Assembly: GCF_022539315.1 (NCBI RefSeq)
Contig: NC_066316.1
Span: 29,327,245-29,391,244 of the forward strand
Reading direction: 5' to 3'
DNA from: Serinus canaria
Taxonomy: Eukaryota > Chordata > Aves > Passeriformes > Fringillidae
Length of the DNA: 64,000 bases
The notes beneath the pieces were generated by a model. That model was not told the DNA's origin, searched no databases, and worked only from the letters and a program-made list of their open reading frames with translations. Of this stretch, positions 47,501 to 60,773 are shown one piece after another; position 1 is the first letter of the stretch, and each line of letters begins with the position of its first letter. The translations under genes and the position numbers were made by a program.

Positions 47501-50500
47501 TCACTTAGAAGAGAGAGGCTAGAGCAAAACCTCTTCAGGCATCCCATCTGCACGTGGCACCAGGATGCTACATGATGCTTTTTCCAAGCCACAGCTGCTG
47601 ACTTCAAGCCCACTTGTTTCAAAGACCCTGGCAGAGCTCACTCATATCTCCATGATTAGGCACAGTCTAGCCACACTTTTGGCTTTGTGGAGGCAACCAG
47701 AATCAACACTGCCAACTCCTAATGCACCCAAGATGGGTGCTTCTGACACAGTTTCCTTACAAGCACAGAATCCTGCCATCTCAGTACTGTCATGTCCCAG
47801 CAGCAGCAGTGGAGCAGAGCGAGTAGCAGTCAGCCTGGGTTATTTTTACACCATTTGTTCCACCTTGCATATATAGGTGCATCTCCAAGTCCCTACATCA
47901 GAGGAAGGCCACTGTGGCAAGTCTTACTCAGACTGGGAGCTTTAGAAGAGCCTTCCTTGCTGACTCAGGGGAACAAAGTTAGCAGCAGCTCATGCAACAG
48001 ATGCCATGTCAGAGCTGCTGGATCTGAGCAATGAAAATGGGCTCTTGCTCTGGTAAAATGGCTTTAATGGGATTTTCCAGCCAGCAAATATCCTTTGAGG
48101 GACACACCCAGGACCTTCAGCCATCAGCAACATGTCTGCATGCAGAAGGCTCTTGGCCAGCCAGACTGGGAGGGGCATTTAAACACAAGTTTCTTGCCTG
48201 CCATCTTTTATAGCCTGCTATTTCTCTCCTGGGTTGCTAAGGATGCCCCAGAGCACATCCCTCTGGGATGTCCCAGATGCAGCAAAGGCACAATCAGTAA
48301 TGATTGTGATGACCAGGAAACTGAAGCTTTAGCAAACCTGTGCCAGAGAACTCCAGCTGAACCCCAGCAGCTGGAGGGGTTTTCATTTCCACTTCTCCAA
48401 GGCTGGTATTTCAAGGTGTTTTTATTTCTTTTTAATCAATGCACATGGCCAGCTCTGGAGGGGGCTGAACCAAGAGAGAGAGGCAGTGCAGCCACTGTTT
48501 CTGTACAAAGTATTTCCACATGCAAGTGAAATGGGGCTCAACTCGTTCGGTGCGTGTTTTGCAGTGTGGTTACGGGCTGTCGTTCCGCCTCCACAAAGCT
48601 GTTATTTATTTACTTAAAGACTTGCATTCCATGGAAAAAGATGCCCCAAGATAGCACTGTGTTTCTAAAATTAAACCCAGCTGGATGGAGTAGTGAGCAA
48701 GCAAGTGAGCACTCCTGTGCTCCCAACAGCAGCAGGAACAGGGTTCCCCCATGTCCTGGACTCCCCCACCCTCGCTGAGCAGCAGGAGAGCCTGGCAAAA
48801 TGCCTCCCATGTCCTCAGCCATGAGGGAGGCAGCTCTCTGGGAAGTCAGACCAAGTGCTTTACTCAACAGCAGGAGTGCCATTTCTTCCCATGTCAGGGG
48901 ACCAGGGTTTAAGGGTGGTGATAGCCCTTCCTGCCCCAGCAGCTCTGCAAAGCCTCCACCCTGCTGCAGGACAGCAGACACCTCACGTGTGCCTGACACA
49001 GGTTTGAGTGTGGCCAGAAGTCCTTTAACAGAATTTGAGAGGAAGGCTGCATTCACGAAGCTCAACTACCCAACCTAGCCAACATTTTCATCTAGTTTAT
49101 GTGTCACTGATAGCATCCTGCTCACAGTTAAGTTCAATTAGCCCTCGCTGATGTAACTTAAGAAACCTGTTCTCACAAAAGCCATTTATAGAAGAGAAGG
49201 GAAAAACCCTAATATTCCTCCAACCTCACATGGCACCAGCAGGAAATCCCTGCCAGACACCTGTTTCCCCGTCCACATGAGCACAGCGGCAGCCTCTACA
49301 TCCACAAATGGCTCTGTTCAGAAATGAGCACATCAGCTCATCAGAGCAGCTGTGCCAGAGCTGCTGCTCAGAGGCTTTACCACAGCCTGCATTTAGCCTC
49401 ATCCCTCAGACAAAATGTCTCCTCACACACACAGCTGAAGTTTCCCAAAGGACAGGTTGGGCACTGGTGGAGCCCCCTGCACCCATCAGGGTTTGGAGTG
49501 CCTTGGAGGCTCTAGGGAAGCAAAGCTCCACCAAGGGCAGAGGTGGCTCTGCAAAGGACCACGGGAAGGAGAGTGAAGTTCAGCTCCAGTCCTTGCTTCT
49601 CTGCACCAGAAGGTTCACACAAATGTGGGACAAGAAAATCTGGCAAAGAAGTGTGAGCCAGTCACAGAATGAACAGGAAAAGAAACAAGAATGATGGCTG
49701 ATGGGAATGGGCTTTTGTCCCTTGATTTCTCCTAAATATTAGAGGAAGATTTCACCTTGCTGCCTTCCAAGGGAAAAGCTACACATGTGTTGGTGACAGA
49801 CCCTCTTCTAAAGAGTGAGAGCTGCAGACCTTCAGGGTTCATCGCAGAGCTGAGGGAAGGGTAAGGAGGAATAAGAAGAGAAGTGAGCTAGCCACCAGAG
49901 AAGATCTCAGGAAAGAGCCTGCCTCTCATCAAAGCTCAGTTATTTCTGTGACTATGCCCATTTTTCCATAATTACACTGGTTCTGCTCTCCACAGCACTA
50001 AGGTTTACTGATCTCTGTCCAAACTCCTGCTGCCTTCCTGTTTGTATTAGGGCGCCAGCATGGGTTAAAAATTAGAGAGTAAGATTGCCTCAGTATCTGT
50101 TTTTTCCCCTTTCTTCCTTCCATCTTGATTTGGGATGTACTGGTCAGCATCCCCCAGGGAGAGGATTAATCTGGAACAGACACAGAGCTGGCAGCTGCCT
50201 GACAAGAACAAGACCATGGCTATGGAACAAGCTGCAATTTAGAATCTTTTGCTTTGACCCTGGTACAAGTCCAAGACATGCTTGCTGATGCATCCCAGCA
50301 CTGACACCCCAGGAGCTGGCACAAGATCAGCACCCCCAAGACCACAGCTAGCTCTGGTCCTGATGTCACATTGCCTCAGTGCTGGAGATGCTTCTGTGGT
50401 GAAAGTCTGCCCATCCTTGTGACTCCAAAGGCAGCTCCAGCTCTCCAGCTGCAGGAAAGGCCCCCTCTCCACTTACAGAGAAGCTCTCATTTCAGGGACC

Positions 50501-52163
50501 AGAGTATGGGAAGGTGTTACTGACATTCCAAAAGGGCAACATGACATCTTTAACATTTATTCCCTGGATGAACAACAGCTGCACCATAAGGAGGACAATG
50601 TGAAGGTAGGACACAGCATCTGATCTGCCTGGCAACTCCTGCCCCATGCAAAGTCAAGCTGAGTGCAGAGCAACAGTGTTTGTGCCAGGGTCAGTCCTCT
50701 GCCAGGAGCTGCACCTGGAGCCTGAGGGTCCCAAGATCCTGCAGCTGTTAATACCACAGAGAAAGGACAGCAGAGGTGTCAAGCAAAGGGTCATGGCAAC
50801 AGAAAGGAATTGCAAGGGTACAAGAGGGATGTGAACAGTGCTCAGTGATGGAAGGAAATCAGGAGCAGAAGCAAGGGCTACTTTACAGCAGAATGGGGCA
50901 TGGCTCTGAAGAGTTTTCTGCTTGGGAGCTCAAAAGGAAAGAAAACATTGGATTGGACAACCCTGGGGAAAATCTGCACTTTGGGGTTACCCAGCTGCTT
51001 CTACAAAGTAAGAGCAGATCCAAACTTATTCAACAGCAAAAGCACAGTGTGTGTAACCCAAGGAAACTCTTGTCCAGTCACACCACCTTACTGTGAGCCC
51101 ATGGATAGGCGACTACTAGGCTGATTCACGCTTCTGTCCCTGAAAACACCTTGTGATTGTGCAGGGGCTAAGATGACAGCTATCACTGCCCCCAGAGGCT
51201 GTCACACCCAGACAGCACTCAGCCAGGCAGAGCCTAATCACAGGCATATCCAGTGAGATGCTGCAGAACATTATTTCTTACCTCTCAAATCCAGGAACCA
51301 TCCAACCTTGTTGGGGGGGGGTGGGGAGAATCCATCTTTGTTCTTTTACAGTGTTGCTACAACCAAATGAAAAATAGCTTAAGCCTAAAGCAGATGGATA
51401 TTAATTTTCCTCCTGTTTTGTTTGCTTCCTTCTGTGGGCAATGGAGCATACACAAGCTTTTGGTAGTTTTTTTGTGTTCCTCAGCCACTGTGTACAAAGC
51501 ACCTTCTGATACCTTTACAGACCACTGGCTTTCCACGAACCACCACTGGCGAAACAGTGGCAGAATTTGACAATCAGAGCATGAACTGTGGATTCACCAC
51601 AGGCAAGTTCTTGGCAGTCTCTCGTGGGGTATCTAGGCTAATTCTTACATCACTTGTGATATTTTAGGGGATGATAAAACATGAGCTTTGCCCCTGCAGA
51701 CCTACTGGTAAGGGAGAGTCTTAAACAAACAGAAGAATAACATGTATTTATCAGATTTCTTGAGACAATCACAGTTCTCTCCCCCACCAATCTTTTAAAA
51801 CCTCTACAAGGAACATGGAGAGATAGAAGCCCTCCTCCCTCCTCTCTGCAGGGGCAGGCAGCAACATCACACAGTGTCAAACACACCCACCACCCCGTCT
51901 GCCCCATAGGAAGGGGTGTCCAGGGCTGATGTCAGCCCTGATCCCCAGATCCCTGCAGCCTCTCTGTAAGTGTTGTGCTTTCCTTGGTTATCAGCTGCTT
52001 CAGTCCTTGCTGGAAGTGCTCTGAATAGCCCTTCCACAAAGGGAGAGTATGGAAAAGGTCCTGCTATAACATGACAGATCCAACCACTACTAGTCACAGA
52101 CACTTCTGGCAAACCAAAGCCTTTTTCCACATCTCACAGCCATAAATTATGAAAGTCTTTTCC

Positions 52164-52305
52164 CACATCACAGAATATTCTGAGTTGGAAGGGACCCACA
52201 AGAATCATTAAGTCCAAGTCCTACATGAATGGCCCATACAGGGGTTGAACCAACAATCTGAGTGTTTTCAGCACCATACTCTGATCAACTGAGCTAATCT
52301 TCCCC
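52164..52305 (-). mobile_element. tRNA-Ile-derived, CR1-tailed SINE (TguSINE1-like)
   Basis: Read on the minus strand, the head at about 52305-52231 is a decayed tRNA. TTAGCTCAGTTGATCAGAG is an A box, GGTGCTGAAAACACTCAG corresponds to the anticodon arm of tRNA-Ile(AAT), and GGTTCAACCCC is a B box, closing with GTATGGGCCA. The tail at about 52230-52164 resembles the CR1 3' end (GTGGGTCCCTTCCAACTCAG, then AATATTCTGTGATG). This head-tail structure is that of the CR1-mobilised SINE described from zebra finch. It is not a working tRNA gene: the stems carry mismatches. Confidence 0.75.
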
Positions 52306-53081
52306 CTACCATTTCCTGATTATTTTTTTAAATTAATGCAATTAGAGATGTGTTTTCCTTCCGTGAGCACTCAAGAAATTGGCTCAACACAATCGTGACC
52401 CACATCTAAAACAAGGTGGGCAAAGAACAATTCCTGGATTCCCATGTTAACCTATTCACAGCATTTCAGACTCATCTGGACCCCTGGAGTTCAATGCTGT
52501 CACATGGTAGCAAAAATGCAGCAGCTCACTCAAAGCAAGCCTCCACCTCACTGCTGAGTCTGGCATGGGGAAAATTAGGGGGAAAATGGCAAAAAAGGCA
52601 TAAGAGATGAAAAAACAGAAGAAGGGGGGTATAGACAAAAAGGGGAAAAAGGACCTTACCTCCCGGTGAGCCTAAACAAAGTAGAGATAAATAGCAACTA
52701 TGCCTCAGAGAAAACAGCAAGAAGCCCATTAACTACAGGAACATCAAACAAACTCTATCACAACCATGTTGAAAACCAAAACTTCTGGGCTTTGAGAGGG
52801 GGAAAAACTCCCAAACTTTAATTATTTTATTTCCTAGAGGTACAAATCCAGGGCCAAGCAGATTTCTCCCAGAAAGCTCCATGTCCACTATGGCAGAGAT
52901 AAAAGTCGCCTTTATTTAAGCAGAAGCCAAAAGTTAAAGAAAAAGAAAACTGATAAATGATAGACTCAACCCTTCCCAGCAAGAGCAGAGAGTTCCCTTT
53001 ACACTCCTCTTCACTCCCAGTCATTCAGGGCAGCTAAACTCCAGCCCTAGATTTGCTGAGAAAAAGTCACTAAGCACTTAC

Positions 53082-53177
53082 CTGGCTTAGTACAGCGATG
53101 ACAAGGACAGTGAAATCCACAATCATGGGAAAGGTATCAACCAGGAAGACGAAAGGAGGCTTCTGTGATGGACCCAT
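53082..53177 (-). CDS. Orphan candidate exon, 32 codons, hydrophobic N-terminus
   Basis: On the minus strand an ATG in a strong context (GCAGCATGG) opens a 32-codon frame that ends exactly at a consensus donor, CAG|GTAAGTGC. The peptide begins MGPSQKPPFVFLVDTFPM and continues with a hydrophobic IVDFTVLVIAVLSQ stretch that could be a membrane segment. The other two frames are closed. CTGGCCTGCAG immediately upstream could also act as an acceptor, making it an internal exon. I do not recognise the protein and found no convincing downstream exon. Chance is a real alternative. Confidence 0.25.
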
Positions 53178-54694
53178 GCTGCAGGCCAGAACACCAGGTC
53201 CTCACTGTGTGCTCCAACCCCAAAGAAAATATTAAAGAAAAGTCTTCTTCCAATCCAGGCAGGATCTCTGCCTTCAATGCAAATAATTCAAATGCCACTG
53301 GGTTTCACCTCTAATAAAAGGAAAAGCAATGGTTTGACTTCCTCTACCAAACCCCAGCTGCCAAAGGTAGAGAACTCAGGGAGGCCCCTGCATTTTCATC
53401 ATGCCTCTACCACTCATGTGATGCAGATATTTCAGAAACATCCCTTTGCCTCTGCCCTTGCATTTGTACAACAAGAACCTAAAAGTCAGAATTTTAGCAA
53501 AGCATGAGGCAAATAGATCAGAGAAACTGAAAGCCTTTCTAATGACTAAAAGCCAACTACCTTCCCACAAAGCACTCAGACTCCCATTTGCTGCTTGTTG
53601 ATCCTCAGCCTGTGCAAGCAATTACACCCTGATTGCTTTTGCTGATTTCCACAGTTCTTCCCACCTGAGAGCCAGAGCCAATGGCTGGGGCTTTGTCTGG
53701 GGTCTGTGAGAACTTCAGTGCTGCAGGAATGTGCTGCATAGCCAGCAAGGCTCCCGCTGGAAGTTAGGTATGATCTCAGGAGCTCAAGGTTAAAGCATTG
53801 CCCTTTGATGGGTTGAAGATAAGAATTAAATGCTGTGGCTTAAGGATAATTTTGTCAGCGTGCTCTTTCCATTAACAGAAATGTGGAGATCTGTGTGAAA
53901 TGAATGAAAGAGCTGTTTCACATGTTGCCTCTATGATGAGGACAAGGTTCTGTCCCTGAACTCCAAGGAATTCCTCAGCACACCCTTCAATGCAGCCACA
54001 AATTAGCCCTAACCCTTGTGTGCATCTTGCTCACCTGGCTGTTCTGTGTCTAACTTCTCTCTAGACTCCCCACCCTGCTTTTTTGAAGCTTTCACTGCTG
54101 ATGTTGGCTTTCCTGCTTTCTTTTCAGCTGGCCTTATTTAACTCCTTCCTTGGCAGCAACACTCTCCTGCCCACTCCTCCTCTGAGTTGACACTCCTATT
54201 GTTGGGATGTTGCTCAGTTACATAAGTGAGCTCAGGGTCCAGTGCTGCTGCCCTGCGCCCCCTTCCTCGTTTGGAATGTCCAGCCATGGATTATGAACTC
54301 CTAGATATCAGGACTGTCTTACTTTCTTCTTTTTCTTTAAGTGAACTCCTGTGTACCATACGTACTTCTGAAAGAGGAATGAGTGAGAGCTTTTTAAGGG
54401 GACCCTTGGATATGGTAACCTGCTGGCTCTGTAATCAGCTCTTCACCATTGCACAGCGTGGGGAGAATGTGCTTGTGTTCCATGGTGTGGCTTGTTCTCC
54501 AGAACAACCTGTGGAGTTTCTCACCAGCTCTGCAGTGACAGTGTCACCTAAAGAGCTGCACACTCTTGACCAAAAACCCAGAGTTTAACAAAAAACTGCA
54601 CCCAGCCCCTGACTCGCTATCAGACTTTGTGGCAAAATGCACAGAAAATGAAACTACCAAGAAATGTACGGACACTCAGTGGGGGCAATATATC

Positions 54695-54700
54695 TTTAAT
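54695..54700 (-). terminator. DAAM2: Candidate distal DAAM2 poly(A) signal (ATTAAA)
   Basis: TTTAAT on plus is ATTAAA on minus, embedded in an A-rich stretch. It is the most distal candidate on this strand before the intergenic region. Confidence 0.25.
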
Positions 54701-55343
54701 TTTTTTTGCTTTTGTTTTTTAGTATTACAGTATATTCTTATAAAAAGATACAGATAAAAAGGACACTACAGGATTTGTACATTTAATTCACCTATAGTCT
54801 TAAACTGACTAAGAAATGAGGATAGGCCAAGGCATTACAGCAGCACACAACCTCCCACTTCAGTAAGCAGCACTGTACTCTCTAGCTTGGCAGGCAGGGC
54901 CACCTCCCAAAGTGACCTGCAAGTTTCAAGCTGAGCAGGATTGCAGGGGAGCAGAGTGGCTGCAGATGGGGATGACTTGGAAGGGAGGCATTGAGCACAG
55001 AGCGGCTCAGGTACCGAACATTCCCTCACAATTCTAAAAACTGCAAAGAGCTTTAAAGAGCCTGTTTGAAGGCAAGCAGGAAAGGGACAAATGGCTTGTC
55101 AGAGAGGCTTTTCTAGATCACTTGGCTCAGAGCTCCTAATGGGGGAGGCTAAAAGGACCATGCCCTACATGAGCTGTGGTAGAACATCTTACTTTCTTAC
55201 AAAACTATCCAATGGAGAGTTCTAGTCCAGATCCTACTTTTAATTATGCTGATGTAAAACCAGAGCAACATAAACTGGTTACTGTGGATCAATTCTACAT
55301 TACTACCCATAACAGAAGACTCCAGTTTGGAACCACCCAAACT

Positions 55344-55349
55344 TTTATT
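55344..55349 (-). terminator. DAAM2: Candidate DAAM2 poly(A) signal (AATAAA)
   Basis: TTTATT on plus is canonical AATAAA on minus. On that strand TTGGGTGGTTCC follows within 20 nt as a GU-rich element. Confidence 0.35.
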
Positions 55350-58300
55350 AAATGAGTTTCCAAACCACCACACTAGACTGGCATCCTTCTCAGCAGGCAC
55401 AGTGAGCAAATCTGGCCAGCTTCAGAGAATACTGGTCATCATAACTATTACTTAGATTAGTAGAAAGTTTTTTTAATGCATTATGTAAATAAAGATATAA
55501 ATTCTATATTTTCAGTTGGCCAAATTGTGCTATCCAGGTTGGCCCCTTCTACCTTTATAAGAAAAACAAGGGTGGTCAATGGAGACTATCTCTTTGCATG
55601 GCAGGCAATCAGAAATCTCCTGTGTCAAGCACAGAAGCCAATGAGCCATGGCCAAACATCTTCTGATTGCCAGAGACTCCATGGGTTACAAACCAATCAG
55701 TAGAAAGATTTTGCTTACCTGAGGTAACCTGGGGAGGTGGGCTGGAGGAGGAAAGAGGTAAAGTAGATGAAATCATTCTTTGGCCTTGAAGATAGGGAGG
55801 AATATTAACTCAGAGGAAGGAGAACTGTCCCAGTTTTTCTCACTAGTGTGTTCAATCTGGTGAGAAGTTACAGAGCATGAACCACTTCTGGTCATCTAGC
55901 CAAGCTTCTCTGGAATTATGGACCACATTTGTGTGGAAGGGTGAAGTTTGGGGATGCAACTATGCACCTTAACTGTTTTCAATCTTCTCATCATGACGTA
56001 TGATAAAAAACAAACATCTTTTGTAGAAAGTGTTCTAAAATAACCAGCCTCCATCACATCACCACAAGCTTTAAAATAAGAGCTTTCCCAGAACCAGGAT
56101 CACCAGGGGCAGAGTAATTATGACAAAAGCCAAAAGGTTTTTTTTCCTCCCTCCCTTCCTACAGCAAGACTGCTCACCTGCATCCCCTGGCCTGCCTCAG
56201 CTGGCACAGGAGCCAAGCCAGCTCTCCAGCTGGTGTAATGCCCTGGCACGGTCTCAATAGTCTTTGCTGTAATGCAGTGTATACATACATACAAACATAG
56301 CAAACTAAAATAAGGCAAAATAAATAGAGGTGTCAGATTTACAGGTTCCCCTTAGAGATTCCTAAAATCTTTTTTTTTTTTTAATCATTTACCCCCCAAA
56401 CAAACAGACAAACAAAACCCAAAACAACCAACCTAGAAACAAAACTGCATATATCATGTACATCATCTACTGTACAACGGATCTCATTTCCCCTCACAGA
56501 AACTCCTGACACAAGCTTCTCCCGTGCAATCCAACTCAAAGTGTGATCTTTCCTAAAGAAAAGGAAAGATTTAGCCAGTGGGGCTGATCATTATGGAAAC
56601 ACCTGCCCCACAGTCTCCCACCAGGATCCTTTGTAATTCCTTTCCCTTCCTCAGACATTGTGAACACATTACAGAAAGGCTTCTGAAGGACATCCAGGTT
56701 TTTTCCCTAGTGAGGAAGTCTCTCGGCCCTGAACACTAGTCCTACTTCTGCTCTCATAGGGAACTGGTGCCTGGACAATGGCTGTGCTACAGAGCATGGA
56801 AAGGTCTTGCTCTTTGAAGTCACTTTACCTTGTAGCATTTCTAGAGACACAGTAGACTGAGAAAAGTGACTCAGTTCAAAGCAAGCAGAAGGGGGAGGGA
56901 GTCTTCTTCAGTCTTTACTGGGTTCATCCTCATGCAACAATGCAGAGACAAAAAGGTGAGTGATCACTAGACCTCAAGGGACAAATTCTGGAGAGTTAGG
57001 AAGTACCTCTTCTAGGTGTGAGGAACTTCATCATAAAGTCAGTAATTACTGTATTTCTGCAGGAAGCAGAACAATCCCACAATTATGCCTTTTTTTCTCA
57101 CATCTCCTTTTTCTCCACTTATTTCAAAGAGTGACTTCTCTTAAAATGCTGGTTCTATGCACAGGTGCAAGGACAACAGCAGATCCTAGCTCTTTTCCAG
57201 TGATGTTAGACCTCGGACTGCTTCCTAAACCTACTTAGAAATAAGATTTTCCTTTCTTCTTCAGCACCTGGCAACTCAGCTATAACTGCTGAAGAAGAGA
57301 GCATTATATGCACTCATAGAACCCAAGAGATGAGAAACATGGACAAACTTGGCTTCAGCAAGAATCTGATGCCAGGCCCTACAGCAGAGCAAATTTTTTC
57401 CTTATCTTCTGTGTGGGTAACCTCATCTCATACAGTAGATAATTTAATGGTCCTCTCTGCTTGTCACCACTTGTATGAAAACACTGCTTGCCTCAGTGTG
57501 AAACTGAACTTTTCCAAAACCTTTTTTATGAACTTTCACCATGGAGTCAAGAGCCTGGGGGACTGTCCAGCACACTGAACGAAGCTTTTGGCCACCATTG
57601 CTCGTTTAAAACAGGGAGCCTGGGGCACTGGAGTGCTGAGAAAGTTGAGCTGCACTGAAACAGGGCATGACTCTGAGCTTTCTGTCCATCCCCTTAAAGG
57701 CCCCACAGCTGATTTACAAGAGTTGCACAATCTCTCATTATTAATGTATGAGTTAAAATGTGGCAAAACTATAGCAGCTTTCTTTGACTCTCAGTGTGGC
57801 TGGAGTGTTGTTGCGTACCATTATATAGGACCTCTTTAAATCAGGGCTGAACTGTGTACACAAAGGGACAGAGGATTTGTCACTATCTCTGCTTTTGCTA
57901 CATTTGTGCCTGGCAAAGTGACTTCAGTTTCAGAAAGCACAGCACAAACCTGGTTTGACAAATACCGGGGCAGGGAAAATGCTGTATTTATAGTCAAAGG
58001 GTTTGCCCTGAGGTGTTTCTTCTCTGGCAGCTGCCACGCTGACAGTCTGCCTTATCAAACAAGTACCTGGGGAGCAAGCAAGCAGCTGTACTTGCACATC
58101 ATCTTGGACTAGGACTGACCTTGGCACTACACGTGAAGTTCTGGGTGAGTCCTAAACCCAGGGAGAACAAAGAGGGAGGAAAAAACCCTACAATGTTCTA
58201 ATGCCTAAAAGCATAATCTTTGGAATTCAGGGATTATTCAAATCTAAAGTCAACTGTATACCAATTTGGCACATATTACCACCTCTCATATGGCTTACAT

Positions 58301-60557
58301 GGCATAGGTTACATGGCATGCTTTAAAACAAGACGAACAAAAGGGCTGGGATATATAGCAAGTCTACTTCAGGGAGCAGCAAGGAGCTTGTTAATATAAT
58401 TTACAAGAGACATTTCTAAAAATCCATTTGTAATTTAAAATAAAAATGCTTAAAAAAGTGAGATTTTTTTTCTTAAACTTTCAAAAACCCTTATGAAATA
58501 GTCTTTCTTCTACAAGGTGCTTGTGTCCACTGCAATAGGCATTGCTGTTAATAGCTAATCCCAGAAGGGGAGTGGGATAGTAAGGGAGGAGAATGCACCC
58601 AGCTCTTGTAAGATACCAGCTCTTTACGATGAGTATTATACAGAGGCGCGGCAGTCTGGAATGTCCTAAATAGGGAAATTTTGGGGCGGGAGACTCAAAA
58701 TCCAGTAAACAATGAAACATCAGAGTTTAACAATTCTGACTTTTTTGCTTCTCTTCTCTCAATTCTCTTTTTTGCTTTTAATAGTTTACATAATTATTTA
58801 ACTCTCAAAGTGTTCAGAAAACCACCACAGTTTGCTTCTCCAACATTGTAGTGTGTAATACTGATCAGGCAGTGTGCATTGCAGAGGAAGTTCTGTTCTG
58901 CAGACTCAGTGCAGAGCCTGAGGTTAAGTGACATTCAGAGAAAAATCAAACCAAATGATTAAACTTCCCTGGGATTCCTTGACATTTTGTGCTATCGACT
59001 AATGCAGCAATTTGTAGATGGTGGGTCCCTCTTCTCAAATGTTCTCTCTTTTCTTCCTGTCTAGGGGGAAGAATCCATCACCATTCTTTCATTTCCTCTT
59101 TTCCTTCTCCAGGGAAGATAATAAAAAAAGAAGACAAGTTTGAAAGAAAAAGGTAAAAAAAAAAAAAGGGCCATGACAGCCCACACAATCCAATCCCTTT
59201 CCTAGAACCATGAAGACACACAGAATTCAAGCCTCATCTTCCGTTCTTTCCTTTTCTTTTTATATATTTAATTCATGTAACTTAACTACAAATTTATTTG
59301 TTTCTTCTGAATTAACTCAACTCCAAAGCCTGATTGGCTTACACAGTTCTGTGTCCTCCTCAAAACACTCTCAGTTTTACTTATGAGGCTCTCCCTTGGT
59401 TCATCCCGAGTGATTTCTTCGAAATGAAAAACTCAGTGTGCTCCAAGGCTCTCCTTTGACACCATTCACGCCTTTCTGAGTGACGTGGTTCCCCTCAGCA
59501 GGAGTGGGGTGTGTGCAGTGGAGGTCAGGCTGTTAGACAGGAAGACCAGTTCATGCCAACAGCAATCACAGCTGGCATCAAGTGGAAAAGAAATCTCACT
59601 TCTGGCAGGCAGTGAACCCGTTCACTGTTTGCTACTGGAGAGCTGTGGATGATACTAGGGAGCTCCCAATTTCCAATCTTGCATCAACAGATAAGAAATT
59701 TTCCACTGATTCTCTGCCAGCCTCCAGCAATGACAACAGACTCTATGGTCATCTCCTTGTAATCCCAACCTGGCAGTGGCTTAGTTTTCTAAAGGAAAGC
59801 CAGAGTTTCTTTCCAAGAAGATGCATTTCATAGCCTTGAAACTCAACCACCAAGAAATTCCAGAAAACTCCTAGAATCCAAAAGACTTTTGCAAATTATT
59901 GTACGTTGATCCTGATTCTTGATTTTCATTTTGTTACAGACACTGAAGACTTCTTTCTAAGCTTCACTTGCTTTGGACAGTGTAGGCCACACAAAAATAC
60001 TATACAGGACATGAGTTTAAACGCATTTTTCAGGTGCTAATCAATGGCTTATAAAATCCAGTTCTAGAAGGGAATTGGAAACTTGAGAACCACATCCCAA
60101 AAACCCCTGAAGGCCATTCTAGATCCTGAAGAAGTGGTAGTTTACAGAGTTGGTCAGAAATTAGTCTTCCATGTTATCAGCAAGATGGAGATTATGACTA
60201 GTTTTTACTTTGGCACACAATTATCTCGTTCCAGCTGTGAGGCTGTCTGCAAGGCCCAAGTACTTTCTGTCATCACCATGAGGCCTTTGCTGACACAACA
60301 CACTCCCAGAAGTAAATCTGTCAGCTCTGCATGGCCCACAGGCCCTGCTGAATCCACAGAGGCACTTTTATAATGGTTCAAATTAGGAGCACAGAAGAAG
60401 GGTGAGAGGAAAGCTGATCATGGAAAGGTAACGTCTCTAGCTACAGACCGAAGCCTTTGGAGCAGCTGTAGCCAGGCGCCATCACACACATTCATCTTCC
60501 TTGTTTTGCACTTTTTCAACACCTTCTTTTGGTTGATTATTTCTCTTCTTCTTGTAG

Positions 60558-60773
60558 TTAATAATTTAGCTTTGTCACCACCCGCTCACGGCTTGTCTCC
60601 AAGCCTTGGTTCCCCGAACGTTTGCGGTTACGCTTGAGCTTGGATAAGTCTTTGTCAAAGACTTCACCCGACCTTAATGCTGACACCAAGTCATCAAACT
60701 CCCCACTCTCTTCAGAGATGCTTCCAGCTTTTGCCTTCTTTTGTCGCCTCTCCTTCTCCCTCTGTTCTTTTAG
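60558..60773 (-). CDS. DAAM2: DAAM2 last coding exon: DAD and C-terminus
   Basis: 72 codons including TAA at 60558-60560. The minus-strand acceptor is CTCCACAG|CTAAAA, phase 0. It begins [15 protein letters not shown] and contains the DAD core [11 protein letters not shown] followed by the basic KRNRKR motif. Confidence 0.94.
   Translation of the reverse strand, partial: LKEQREKERRQKKAKAGSISEESGEFDDLVSALRSGEVFDKDLSKLKRNRKRSGNQGLETSRERVVTKLNY

Larger units (their letters stand above)
43996..54690. other. Region between the convergent MOCS1 and DAAM2 3' ends
   Basis: I see no supported gene here. It contains a CR1 remnant (about 44515-44566), a G-rich run near 51309, a tRNA-derived SINE (52164-52305) and an orphan exon-like segment on the minus strand (53082-53177). 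Its open frames, including a 197-aa plus-strand one at 46392-46985, show no recognisable domain. Confidence 0.6.
54690..60557 (-). other. DAAM2: DAAM2 3' UTR and downstream sequence (end uncertain)
   Basis: Downstream of the DAAM2 stop on the minus strand there is no further coding exon. Candidate poly(A) signals on this strand are AATAAA at about 59293 and 55344-55349 and the variant ATTAAA at 54695-54700. The last is followed by sequence reading TATATTGCCCCC on the minus strand. Human DAAM2 has a 3' UTR of a few kilobases, so the end could be anywhere here. A C/A-rich tract (about 56370-56440) is the only repeat noted. Confidence 0.35.

Noticed and set aside
50470..50571. Minus-strand segment after a GGTGCAG acceptor with a 28-codon open frame ending in TGA, considered as a terminal exon of the orphan gene
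   Set aside because: No conserved motif and no evidence linking it to 53082-53177.
52231..52305. tRNA-Ile gene
   Set aside because: Several stem mismatches and fusion to a CR1-type tail show it is the decayed head of a SINE.
52660..52671. Possible 12-nt minus-strand microexon (TTTGTTTAG acceptor, GTAAGG donor) downstream of the orphan exon
   Set aside because: The phase fits, but a 12-nt segment between splice-like signals is easily found by chance and nothing else supports it.
54226..54588. 120-aa plus-strand open frame near the DAAM2 3' side
   Set aside because: Not recognised as any family, single isolated frame, no supporting signals.
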